Below, piece after piece: positions 42,481-50,222 of a DNA stretch of 61,963 nt; within the stretch, counting starts at the first letter, position 1, and the number at the start of each line of letters is the position of its first letter. Below the pieces are notes generated by a model, which was not told the origin of the DNA, ran no database searches, and was given only the letters and a program-made list of their open reading frames with translations. The position numbers were made by a program, and so were the translations under genes. Source of the stretch: Oxalobacteraceae bacterium (GTDB lineage Bacteria > Pseudomonadota > Gammaproteobacteria > Burkholderiales > Burkholderiaceae_D); NCBI GenBank assembly GCA_021298555.1, contig JAJTGE010000022.1, positions 1-61,963 of the forward strand. Direction: 5' to 3'.

Positions 42481-42894
42481 ATGGGGCTATTTGATGTATT
42501 CAAAGTCAAAATACCCGCACTGACTCCACGCATCGCATTGGCTGTTGGATTGCTGTTCATGACTTCTGCTGATGGCGCTATAGAACAGGAAGAATTCGGA
42601 GTGCTGCTAGCCAATCTGCATGGTGATGAGCGTTTGCTTGATGATGCTATGTCGTATGGTAAAGCGACAACGTTTGATGACTATCTTTTAGATAGTGCGA
42701 GCTTGCTTTCAGAGCCTCAAAAGATGTGTATCTTGCTGAACATTGCGGATGCATTTTTATCTGATGGGCACACCGCTCCTCAAGAGCAAGCGTTGTTTGA
42801 ACGGTTTTTACGCGGGTGGGGTATTAGTCGATCAGCATTCCAGCCGTATCTCGATGTCATCGTTAAGAAAAATGATCATTCGGTTCTTACGTAA
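42481..42894 (+). CDS. TerB-like protein
   Basis: A 137-residue helical protein. The pattern ALAVGLLFMTSADGAIEQEEFGVLLANLHGDE matches the TerB/DjlA N-terminal fold, in which acidic residues of the first two helices bind metal. The role may be in stress response or membrane-associated signalling; it is not certain. It follows fpr by 32 bases on the same strand with AAGGGAGG upstream, so it may be co-transcribed with it. Confidence 0.7.
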   Translation: MGLFDVFKVKIPALTPRIALAVGLLFMTSADGAIEQEEFGVLLANLHGDERLLDDAMSYGKATTFDDYLLDSASLLSEPQKMCILLNIADAFLSDGHTAPQEQALFERFLRGWGISRSAFQPYLDVIVKKNDHSVLT

Positions 42895-42909
42895 GAGCGT
42901 GGATTTTAT

Positions 42910-43527
42910 TTAAGCATCCAGCTCCAGATAGCTTTCAAATACGGCTACATGTATCTGCGCATTTTCTGCGTCGTGCGGCCATAAATGTGTCGCTTCAAAT
43001 CGCACGTCATAGGTAGGTTCGTCTTCAGCCTGTATGCCATGGGCATGCGCATCAGGAAAAGGATAGGCAGGCGACTTACTCATCACCACACCGCACTTGC
43101 CGCGTATATAGCCTGGCATGCGCATATGACCAGGCACATGCTCATCACGCACGCGAACGTGATCGCCGGGTAAAAAAGTTCTGCGCTGTGCATGGTTGCT
43201 GCGGCCCGATGCAGAAGCCAGTGCAAGCGGATAACTACCGTGTGCTAGTTTTTCTAATTGTTCACGTGTGACTAAACCTTTTTCTACACACAGCGAGGCC
43301 AGAGCTGTTAGTGAGCGTTCGTAGTAACTCGCACTCAGGTAATGGCGCGGCTCCATGCGCTCTATCGCGTGTCGGTATTCATCCATATTGAATACACCGC
43401 ACTTCACTGCCAGGCTATACAGAGCATTGGCACGAATTTCCCAGTCCTCGTGAAACACAGCAGCATTTTTACTATGACGTACTGGGCCAAATCCTTCTTT
43501 GCCCCCCAGATCATGAAATCCATCCAC
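42910..43527 (-). CDS. nthB: Nitrile hydratase beta subunit
   Basis: A 205-residue subunit. The N-terminus (VDGFHDLGGKEGFGPV) is the family's usual start, which fixes GTG 43527. The C-terminal SH3-like barrel is visible: TFLPGDHVRVRDEHVPGHMRMPGYIRGKCG and later TYDVRFEATHLWP. It pairs with the alpha subunit, whose gene ends 11 bases upstream. Nitrile hydratase turns nitriles into amides in the cytosol. No activator gene is seen in the window. Confidence 0.88.
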   Translation of the reverse strand: MDGFHDLGGKEGFGPVRHSKNAAVFHEDWEIRANALYSLAVKCGVFNMDEYRHAIERMEPRHYLSASYYERSLTALASLCVEKGLVTREQLEKLAHGSYPLALASASGRSNHAQRRTFLPGDHVRVRDEHVPGHMRMPGYIRGKCGVVMSKSPAYPFPDAHAHGIQAEDEPTYDVRFEATHLWPHDAENAQIHVAVFESYLELDA

Positions 43528-43538
43528 GGTGTATTCCT

Positions 43539-44126
43539 TTACAAGCGAGCCACGCCTATGAGCGCGTCTTTGTTGACCAATGCGGCGAGTTGTTCTGCTG
43601 ATAGCTCTTCTGTTCCTGCAGGGCGTTCGGGCAAGACCATATAGCGCGTGTCGGCCGTGGTGTCCCACACGCGTATCTGTACGTGTTCAGCTAACTCGAG
43701 CCCCATCTCTTTGAGCACTGTGCGCGACTCACGCACAACGCGCGCACGGTATTCCAAATCTTTGTACCAGTCGGGTGGCAAGCCTATGATGGTAAATGCG
43801 GTGCATGAGCACAGCGTGCAGCAAATGACATTATGTATATCGGCCGTATTTTCGAGTACAACGAAATGCCGATGATGCGGTGGCATGCTCAAACCCATCT
43901 CTTGAATAGCGGCTGTTCCGTTGTCTAACAAGCGTTGTTTGAATAAGGGATCAGTCCAGGCGCGCGCGACTAAGCGTGCACCGTTGGCAGGCACCCATTG
44001 CTCACTCGCCAGATCGTGAAATGTGTCGACGAATTTTTCCGGCTCCATAGTGTGCTCATCGAGCACGGTATGGATGGCAGCTAGTCGTTGTTCTATGCTG
44101 GCAATGGGAGGTGTTTTAGCATTCAT
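43539..44126 (-). CDS. nthA: Nitrile hydratase alpha subunit (cobalt type)
   Basis: A 195-residue catalytic subunit. The metal-binding claw is CTLCSC at residues 103-108, the Thr-containing form that goes with cobalt, while iron enzymes usually have CSLCSC. The later segment GLPPDWYKDLEYRARVVRESRTVLKEMG is also typical. Two of these cysteines are normally oxidised after translation, which requires an activator protein. Gene order is alpha then beta. No amidase gene is adjacent. Confidence 0.92.
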   Translation of the reverse strand: MNAKTPPIASIEQRLAAIHTVLDEHTMEPEKFVDTFHDLASEQWVPANGARLVARAWTDPLFKQRLLDNGTAAIQEMGLSMPPHHRHFVVLENTADIHNVICCTLCSCTAFTIIGLPPDWYKDLEYRARVVRESRTVLKEMGLELAEHVQIRVWDTTADTRYMVLPERPAGTEELSAEQLAALVNKDALIGVARL

Positions 44127-44449
44127 GGGGAGCTTATGTGAATTTTATGGCAAGCCAGCGCGGCTTCGGGCTATGGCTATGGAAAGGTCTCGTTTTTATT
44201 TAATCACTACTTCCTTGCGTTTATGTTATCACTCATCGGTCGATTGACTGACGAGTCTGCCTGCTGGAACGCGATTTACGCTTACATACCCCGGTGATGG
44301 TTGAGGCTGCGGGTACGTTATGGCATGCTGTCCGCTATGGCTACGCCGTCGGGCTAATCGTAGACTGGGAGCGTATATAGACTACTATCGGCCTTAGTCG
44401 GTTGTTTACGAAACGCCTCGTCTTTTTATTTGAGAGTACTTACTTAGCA
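44127..44449. other. Intergenic region upstream of nthA
   Basis: About 320 bases between divergent genes. It holds repeat copy D right next to nthA and further short repeats of the type GCTATGGCTA. I see no clear promoter. Confidence 0.4.
44138..44170 (+). repeat. Dispersed intergenic repeat, copy D
   Basis: GTGAATTTTATGGCAAGCCA then GCGCGGCTTCGGGC. The clearest of four intergenic copies. It ends in a G/C-rich part that can fold. Confidence 0.5.
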
Positions 44450-44635
44450 ATGAGCCATCCTTACAGAGTATCTGCCATATTTCGATTTTGTTACCGTAAT
44501 AGCCTTAATAACATTGGTATCGATCAGAAAGTACTAACCGTGTCAGGCGAGACAGAAGAGTACGTTATCGCGGCACTCGCAGTAGCATTTCCGGACAGAG
44601 ATTGCTTTTCTATTGTTTCGTTAAATTGGAAATAA
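44450..44635 (+). CDS. Small hypothetical protein
   Basis: A 61-residue product starting at ATG 44450. Composition is ordinary and the C-terminal half (QKVLTVSGETEEYVIAALAVAFPDR) reads like a folded domain. No ribosome binding site is strong. It precedes the MORN-protein gene by about 100 bases. No family recognised and it may not be real. Confidence 0.3.
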   Translation: MSHPYRVSAIFRFCYRNSLNNIGIDQKVLTVSGETEEYVIAALAVAFPDRDCFSIVSLNWK

Positions 44636-44733
44636 TTTTTTTGAGTTATACAAATTTATCGTAGTACCCGCGACGTACAGCAAACACTAACAAACGTAAT
44701 GCGTGCTTGAATCACATCCATCGTCGTATTTTG

Positions 44734-45537
44734 ATGAGCGAACGTGTCATGACACTAGTGCCCGTGAAATGTAAAGAATTAGCTACTGCGATTAAGCGCG
44801 GGCTGCGGCATGTGTTCGGCAATCGTGACCGATACGTTGGTGAGTACAAATATGGTCAGTATCACGGCCAAGGCACGATGACCTATGCCGACGGTGATAA
44901 GTATGTCGGCGAATACACCGATGGAAACCGGCACCTGCAGGGTATGTACACCTTTTCTAATGGTGATAAGTATGTTGGCGAGTACAAGAATGGTACTCGC
45001 CACGGTCAGGGCATGTATACCTCGGTTAGCGGCACAACCTATGTGGGTGAGTTCAACAACGGTCAGCCCGAAGGACAAGGTCTGTATGCATGGGCCGATG
45101 GCACCAAGTATGTAGGCGAGTTCAAGAGCGGTTTGCCCTACGGACGCGGTACGCAGCTATGGACTAATGGCAATGCGTACACCGGCGAGTTCAGGGCAGG
45201 TAAACGCTACGGTAAAGGTACATATACCTGGGCTGACGGTAGTCGCTATGTTGGCCAGTATAAGAACGACAAACGACACGGAGACGGAACAGAAACACAC
45301 ATCGACGGTGATGTGTATGTCGGCCAGTGGAGTGAAGACAAAAAACACGGGCAGGGAACCTACACATGGGCCGATGAAGATCAGTACATAGGCGAGTGGA
45401 AGGACGACCAGTTCCACGGCCAGGGGGTGTACATCAGCGCTGATGGATCCCGCCAGGAAGGTCTATGGGAGCACGATGAATTCATCCGGGAGACTTATCC
45501 ACGTTCACACCTGCAATTGGTACAGAATGTGGGGTAG
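44734..45537 (+). CDS. MORN-repeat protein
   Basis: A 267-residue protein with nine consecutive 23-residue MORN repeats (about residues 30-240) of the form Y-x-G-E-Y/F/W-x-x-G-x-x-x-G-x-G-x-Y-x-x-x-D-G-x, for example KYVGEYKNGTRHGQGMYT. A tenth is partial. MORN arrays form elongated beta-sheets that bind membranes, lipids or partner proteins. Bacterial forms are of mostly unknown function. No signal peptide is visible. The gene is not tightly linked to neighbours; umuD follows after 69 bases with its own LexA-controlled promoter. Confidence 0.9.
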   Translation: MSERVMTLVPVKCKELATAIKRGLRHVFGNRDRYVGEYKYGQYHGQGTMTYADGDKYVGEYTDGNRHLQGMYTFSNGDKYVGEYKNGTRHGQGMYTSVSGTTYVGEFNNGQPEGQGLYAWADGTKYVGEFKSGLPYGRGTQLWTNGNAYTGEFRAGKRYGKGTYTWADGSRYVGQYKNDKRHGDGTETHIDGDVYVGQWSEDKKHGQGTYTWADEDQYIGEWKDDQFHGQGVYISADGSRQEGLWEHDEFIRETYPRSHLQLVQNVG

Positions 45538-45575
45538 GAAGGTTAACAGCTGAGGTGCATGCAGGGAGTGTGCGA

Positions 45576-45595
45576 TACTGTATAAAAACACAGTA
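45576..45595 (+). promoter_or_regulatory. LexA (SOS) box upstream of umuDC
   Basis: TACTGTATAAAAACACAGTA, a near-ideal match to the E. coli SOS box (CTGT, 8 bases, ACAG; outer TA also symmetrical). It lies 11 bases before the umuD start. LexA bound here would repress umuDC until DNA damage. Confidence 0.93.
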
Positions 45596-45606
45596 TCAAT
45601 CTAGCC

Positions 45607-46023
45607 ATGCAACCTATCCCTATCACTGCTGTTCCTTTGTCACTACAGGGCTTTATAGCCACTGTTTCCGCGGGTTTTCCGTCGCCTGCGGCAGACCACA
45701 GCCAAAAACGCATAGATCTCAACGACCACTTAATCCGTAATAAAGAGGCAACCTTTTTATTCCGTGTGCGTGGCGACTCCATGACCGGCATAGGCATCTA
45801 TGACGGCGACACGTTGTTGGTTGACCGTTCTCTCGAGCCACGCCACAACGCCATCGTGCTGGCGGTACTAAACAATGAGTTCACCGTTAAGCGCCTCTAT
45901 CGACGGGGCGGCGTAGTGAAGCTGCTATCCGAAAACCCCATTTATCCACCGATACAGATCAAGCAGGGAGAAGAACTGTCGGTCTGGGGTGTGGTCACCT
46001 TTAATCTTCATAAGCTGTACTAA
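45607..46023 (+). CDS. umuD: UmuD translesion polymerase subunit
   Basis: A 138-residue protein of the LexA/UmuD peptidase family. The catalytic Ser is at about residue 58 in VRGDSMTGIGIYDGD and the Lys at about 95 in FTVKRLY. The self-cleavage site is Ala22-Gly23 in SAGFPSPA. RecA-stimulated cleavage gives UmuD', which with UmuC makes DNA polymerase V. It is 2 bases upstream of umuC and is preceded by a LexA box. Confidence 0.95.
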   Translation: MQPIPITAVPLSLQGFIATVSAGFPSPAADHSQKRIDLNDHLIRNKEATFLFRVRGDSMTGIGIYDGDTLLVDRSLEPRHNAIVLAVLNNEFTVKRLYRRGGVVKLLSENPIYPPIQIKQGEELSVWGVVTFNLHKLY

Positions 46024-46025
46024 AA

Positions 46026-47306
46026 ATGAAGACTAAACCCGTACAGCAGTTGGCACTCGTTGATTGCAACAACTTCTATGTGAGCTGCGAACGATTATTT
46101 CGACCGGATCTTGCTGGTAAACCAGTCGTCGTTTTGTCGAACAATGATGGCTGTGTTGTCTCACGATCGAATGAAGCCAAAGAACTTGGTGTGAAGATGG
46201 GTCAGCCATGGTTTCAAGTCAAAGCATTGGCCGATGAGCACAATATTTTGGCATTGAGCTCTAACTATGCGTTGTATGCTGATTTATCGAATCGTGTGAT
46301 GAACCTGCTGGCAGAATTTTCACCGAATTGTGAGGTGTATTCGATCGATGAGTGTTTTGTTGATCTCACCGGTATGCCTGAGCTTAGGAAAATCAGCTAT
46401 GCGATACGCGAGAAAATCATTCGCTGGACAGGGATTCCCGTTTGCGTTGGCATAGGGCCCACCAAGACATTAGCCAAGCTCGCAAATTTTGTCGCAAAAA
46501 AACACCCACGATCGCAAGGTGTTTTTAACTACAACGCACTAACACAAGAGCAAAAATACAAACTGCTAACAAGTATTACCGTGGATGAGGTGTGGGGCGT
46601 GGGGCGTAAATTAGCCCCGCGATTAGCTGCCTATGGTGTGGATACCGTATGCGATTTACGCGATGCTCACGTGCCCACATTGAGAGCGGAGTTTGGTGTA
46701 GTCGTTGAGAAGATACAGCGCGAGTTACAAGAAATCGCCTGCGTCGGTATGGAAGACGTCGTGCCACCCAGACAGCAGATCATGGCGAGTCGCAGCTTTG
46801 GAAATCCGGTTCATGAGGCCACCTCTCTTAAAGCGGCTATGGCCTTGTTTGTAGAAAATGCATGTGTAAAACTGCGCGCTCAACAATCGCATGCAGCGAT
46901 GTTGCAGGTATTTTTGCGAACGAATTCATTTCGCCCTGATTTGCCACAGTATCACCCGGTGATGAGCGTGCCGCTAGTTACACCGACAGATAGCAGCTTG
47001 GTCATCAATCGATGGGCAACGCTCTTGATAGATCATTTATGGCGCCCTGGCTATGGCTACAAAAAGGCGGGCATCATGCTGAGTGAGATCACACCGAATA
47101 CACAACAACAAAATGATTTATTTGCGCATAGCGAATCAACTTCGGATTCTAAGCTCATGTCCGTAGTTGACAGAGTCAATGGACGGTTTGGGCGAGGTGC
47201 TGTGCGAATTTCATCGCAAGATGCAGGGGAAGAGTGGGGCATGCGACAGGAAAGAAAATCGCCAGCCTACACAACCATCTGGAGTGAATTACCTTTGGCA
47301 GGCTAG
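46026..47306 (+). CDS. umuC: UmuC DNA polymerase V catalytic subunit
   Basis: A 426-residue Y-family polymerase for error-prone translesion synthesis. Catalytic acidic residues are in LALVDCNNFYVSCERLF (Asp13) and YSIDECFVDL (Asp108/Glu109). ARTKTLAKLANFVAK-type sequence (GPTKTLAKLANFVAKKHPRS) follows. The beta-clamp-binding region lies in the C-terminal third. Length is usual for UmuC. It is in one operon with umuD under LexA control. Confidence 0.96.
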   Translation: MKTKPVQQLALVDCNNFYVSCERLFRPDLAGKPVVVLSNNDGCVVSRSNEAKELGVKMGQPWFQVKALADEHNILALSSNYALYADLSNRVMNLLAEFSPNCEVYSIDECFVDLTGMPELRKISYAIREKIIRWTGIPVCVGIGPTKTLAKLANFVAKKHPRSQGVFNYNALTQEQKYKLLTSITVDEVWGVGRKLAPRLAAYGVDTVCDLRDAHVPTLRAEFGVVVEKIQRELQEIACVGMEDVVPPRQQIMASRSFGNPVHEATSLKAAMALFVENACVKLRAQQSHAAMLQVFLRTNSFRPDLPQYHPVMSVPLVTPTDSSLVINRWATLLIDHLWRPGYGYKKAGIMLSEITPNTQQQNDLFAHSESTSDSKLMSVVDRVNGRFGRGAVRISSQDAGEEWGMRQERKSPAYTTIWSELPLAG

Positions 47307-47360
47307 TACAACCTGTCGCGGCATAACAAGGTTGATCATCACTCGCAGTCGGCAATATGC

Positions 47361-47408
47361 GAAAAAAAACCTTGGCAACCGACCGCGAGCGATCCATGTG
47401 CCAAGGTT
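47361..47408 (-). terminator. Terminator of the HiPIP gene
   Basis: 10-bp stem AACCTTGGCA / TGCCAAGGTT with a 21-base loop; on the minus strand it is followed by a run of T. It ends the leftward HiPIP transcript. Confidence 0.65.
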
Positions 47409-47409
47409 G

Positions 47410-47449
47410 GTTAAGTAGGGAAACTCAGTTAATGAGCTACCTACTTAAC
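47410..47449. other. Hairpin with nested inverted repeat between umuC and HiPIP genes
   Basis: GTTAAGTAGG (47410-47419) and CCTACTTAAC (47440-47449) form a perfect 10-bp stem; the loop itself contains CTCA-GTTAA-TGAG, a second stem. It is close to the HiPIP stop. Confidence 0.5.
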
Positions 47450-47468
47450 GGGGAAGTCTAATTATCAG

Positions 47469-47798
47469 TTACCCTTTTTTGGCCCAGGCACTGCACCATG
47501 CTTTAGCTGCAACTTGCTTGCCTGCGAACAGCGGGCATAGTCCAGCTGCGGAGCCAGCTGCGCCCTGATACAGAGCACAGTTAGAGCAGACTTGGCCAGC
47601 TGCGTACTTAGGCTGCTTGGACTTGTCTACCTTAGTGGCGTCAGCTTTGTAGCCTAGTGCCGTTGCTTGTGGATCGCTTTCCGATACCACGTCTTGCGCT
47701 GCCACACTGGCTGCAGCACCGACCAGCAAGCTACCGGCTGCGACATTAATCATAAATACGCGGCGTTCTGATGAAAATTCTGTCGATGTTTTTTTCAT
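47469..47798 (-). CDS. High-potential iron-sulfur protein (HiPIP)
   Basis: A 109-residue periplasmic [4Fe-4S] electron carrier. It has a twin-arginine-like signal (SSERRVFMINVAAGSLLVGAA) and a mature part with the four ligand cysteines in order C-x-x-C (VCSNCALYQ), C (GLCPLFAG), C (AWCSAWAKK). HiPIPs donate electrons to reaction centres or terminal oxidases; the reductase or oxidase partner is not nearby. AT-rich sequence precedes the start. Confidence 0.93.
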   Translation of the reverse strand: MKKTSTEFSSERRVFMINVAAGSLLVGAAASVAAQDVVSESDPQATALGYKADATKVDKSKQPKYAAGQVCSNCALYQGAAGSAAGLCPLFAGKQVAAKAWCSAWAKKG

Positions 47799-47916
47799 AA
47801 ATTACTCCCAAATAAGCTATAAATATTTTTTTACGAATCGAATTTTATGTGAGGACTTCTGACCTCAAAACCCATACTCCGCTTCTCAGTTTACAGGAGA
47901 AGTCAAAGATACTAAT

Positions 47917-48366
47917 TTATTGAATGGTGCTGCTCAAAGAGGCAACGCTGCTACCGCATGCAGCGCGTACGACTTTAACTTCGGAGTCAAATTTTGGCGC
48001 AGTAAAAGTGAGCTTCTCATCAACTGAAAAATCAGTACTGGCTGGCATAGCTTCTGTCGACTTAAGCACACGGAATTCAGCGATGGCAAGTGATTGATCA
48101 GCGCAATTAACGACATACTCGCCCAGTGCTTTTAATTCGGCTAATTCTGGGTACATATTACGTATGCCTGAATCTTCCATCGCGAAAAATGCACGCACAT
48201 GCGTAATGGACTGCTGACCGTTAGTAGTGTCTTTTGATTGCATGCCGGCGACGACATTGAGTACAACCAAATCAAATGATGGTTCTGTCATCGTTGTCTC
48301 GACAGGTGCTGCTTGCGAGAGAGAAGAACCGCACAATAACAACGTGGCTAGAATAGTACGCAACAT
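47917..48366 (-). CDS. Exported protein, paralogue 2 of a tandem pair
   Basis: 149 residues with a signal peptide (MLRTILATLLLCGSSLSQAA). The mature part shares with its neighbour the segment YVVNCADQ(S/K)LA(I/M)A and a late cysteine (VVRAACGSS), so both are paralogues, probably with one disulfide. The fold may be near surface-adhesin E type proteins, which have DC/NC and late Cys in this arrangement; this is uncertain. Start at 48366 is set by the signal peptide. It is 72 bases after the paralogue's stop. Confidence 0.65.
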   Translation of the reverse strand: MLRTILATLLLCGSSLSQAAPVETTMTEPSFDLVVLNVVAGMQSKDTTNGQQSITHVRAFFAMEDSGIRNMYPELAELKALGEYVVNCADQSLAIAEFRVLKSTEAMPASTDFSVDEKLTFTAPKFDSEVKVVRAACGSSVASLSSTIQ

Positions 48367-48438
48367 GATGAACCCTTTAATAATAATGTAATTTCGAAAT
48401 CGTACTGAGGTGCAGGACAAATACACTGCACACTAAAA

Positions 48439-48861
48439 TTAGTTAGCTACCTGTGCGCTGCGAACTGCAAAGCGGCCGCTGCAAACATTATCAACAATGT
48501 TTTTGTCATGGTGAATTACAGGTGTGTAGAAAGACAGATCAGCGTAGCTACGGTTGTTTGGGCTATCGAACTTGGCTGACATAGTAGGAATGACTGCAAA
48601 ACCTGCCATTGCAAGCTTTTGATCAGCACAATTGACGACGTAGTCGATTTGCTGCAGACCAAGGGTGCCCATGTCGTAGAACTCACGCATTTTGGTCATG
48701 CCGTTAACTTGGTTAGTTGCAACAACTGCCCAGTACTTATCAGCAACAGTAAATGTAGCCACATTCTCGCTATCAGAAATCACAACGGTGTTATTTGTGT
48801 TCGCAGCGAAAGCAGCGCTGCTTGAAATAAGGATTGCTGAGAAAACGATTTTGTTCAACAT
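48439..48861 (-). CDS. Exported protein, paralogue 1 of a tandem pair
   Basis: 140 residues with a signal peptide (MLNKIVFSAILISSSAAFAA). Core IDYVVNCADQKLAMAGFAVIP matches the next gene, and the late Cys is in VDNVCSGRF. Both genes are on the minus strand and likely co-transcribed. Function unknown. Periplasmic or surface location is expected. The upstream 376 bases are AT-rich. Confidence 0.65.
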   Translation of the reverse strand: MLNKIVFSAILISSSAAFAANTNNTVVISDSENVATFTVADKYWAVVATNQVNGMTKMREFYDMGTLGLQQIDYVVNCADQKLAMAGFAVIPTMSAKFDSPNNRSYADLSFYTPVIHHDKNIVDNVCSGRFAVRSAQVAN

Positions 48862-49237
48862 GGCGAACTCCGGTAGGTAGAGAAACTAATTGGTTAAATA
48901 TCTAACTTCGGAGTTTACCTGATGCACATGTATTGTCAAGCACTAATCTAAACAAAATATAAAAATATACGTACACACAGCGAATAATCCCTGTAATTAA
49001 TTGCCTTAATATATATAAAAATGCTGATTTTGTGTGTCTTTTTATTACTTTAATGTAAATTTATTAGTATTAATCACCAGGCTTTATAAGGTTTCTCTAT
49101 GAATATCTGGAATTTACCTATAATATATCAACAAAATATAAACAGATCTTTCGCAAGTACGTGTGTGACCACGTTTTGCACTGATTCACAACACCATTCG
49201 CACTAAAACAGCATTACCTTAAGGCGCCGAGAAGATT
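48862..49237. other. AT-rich intergenic region between divergent genes
   Basis: About 376 bases, strongly AT-rich with many TATA-like tracts. It must hold promoters for the exported-protein pair (minus) and the MerR regulator (plus). TTGCACTGATTCACAACAC at about 49176 faintly recalls the shared effector element but lacks its second half. No gene seen. Confidence 0.45.
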
Positions 49238-50164
49238 ATGGAAACAGTTAACAAGCACCAATACGCCATAGGTGTGGTGGCACGACGCACACAAACGCAT
49301 CCTGAGACCATCCGTGTCTGGGAAAGACGTTATGAATTGATTGTTCCTGGTCGCAGCGAGAGCGGAAGGCGTCTTTATTCAGAGGACGACATCATTAAGC
49401 TATCTTTAGTTAAACAGTTAACTGAGCTGGGCCACTCAGTGAGCAGCCTGGCAAAATCAACGACAGATGAGTTACGCAGCCTCATCAGCGCATCTTTAGG
49501 TAATACCTATGATGAACAAATGCGCCCCCAAGATAAGCGCCGCATTATTTTTCTGAATGATTCATTAAGGCAGCGCCTGGGTCGCGATTTATCAATCTAT
49601 GAAGACGTGGTAATTGTCGACCGCCCACAACTGCCTGCAACCCAGGTGCAGGCCGACATACTTGTGATTGAACTGGCTACGATTAATGAAAAATCCCTTA
49701 CAGAGATTCGTGAGCATCTGTCGGAGACGGGATGCGCTAGCGCTTTGGTGGTCTTTAACTTCGGCACCAGAAAATCAGTGGTTGAGCTTGAGTATGCCAA
49801 TGTCGTTTGCCTCAAGGGCTCAGTAACGGCTGCCGATATTCATCGCGCATGCACTTCCATTAATAAATCAACCGTATCTGCCAACCAGCAAGTTGCCTCT
49901 AACGTGGTGCCACCACGCTTCAACAAGGATCAGCTTGCACGAATTTCTGCCCTGAGGAGCACGATTGCATGCGAGTGCCCTAATCACATTGCAGAATTGA
50001 TTATTAGCTTAAGTGCGTTTGAGCAGTACAGCAGCGAATGCGCAAACCGCAACGAAGCAGATGCACAATTGCATGCACAACTCAATCAATCCGCGGGTGC
50101 AGCGCGCGCGATTTTAGAAGACAGCCTGGCGCACTTAATTGCGATAGAGGGCATAGAAATTTGA
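49238..50164 (+). CDS. MerR-family regulator linked to photolyase-like gene
   Basis: A 308-residue regulator. The N-terminal MerR winged helix is YAIGVVARRTQTHPETIRVWERRYELIVPGR with RLYSEDDIIKLSLVKQLTELG. The rest (about 95-308) is not the usual short coiled coil: it has a Rossmann-like portion (RRIIFLNDSLRQRLG, DVVIVDRPQL, ADILVIELATINE) like the cobalamin-domain region of CarH/LitR proteins, but I do not see the B12-ligating histidine motif. Its partner genes (photolyase-like, chalcone-isomerase-like) suggest control of a light or oxidative stress set. Confidence 0.75.
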   Translation: METVNKHQYAIGVVARRTQTHPETIRVWERRYELIVPGRSESGRRLYSEDDIIKLSLVKQLTELGHSVSSLAKSTTDELRSLISASLGNTYDEQMRPQDKRRIIFLNDSLRQRLGRDLSIYEDVVIVDRPQLPATQVQADILVIELATINEKSLTEIREHLSETGCASALVVFNFGTRKSVVELEYANVVCLKGSVTAADIHRACTSINKSTVSANQQVASNVVPPRFNKDQLARISALRSTIACECPNHIAELIISLSAFEQYSSECANRNEADAQLHAQLNQSAGAARAILEDSLAHLIAIEGIEI

Positions 50165-50222
50165 TAGTCGAGTAGTACTCGCTAAGTTAACTGCACATAA
50201 ATATAGGCAAAGACGGACCTGC

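Noticed and set aside
44885-45417. Open frames on both strands inside the MORN gene
   Set aside because: They mirror the 69-base periodicity of the MORN repeats; not independent genes.
44734-45470. Tandem DNA repeat suggesting a CRISPR-like or satellite array
   Set aside because: Period is 69 bases in frame with protein repeats and there are no spacers; it is coding.
49176-49196. Third copy of the effector-upstream element before the MerR gene
   Set aside because: Only TGCACTGATT matches; the TACAGC half is missing.
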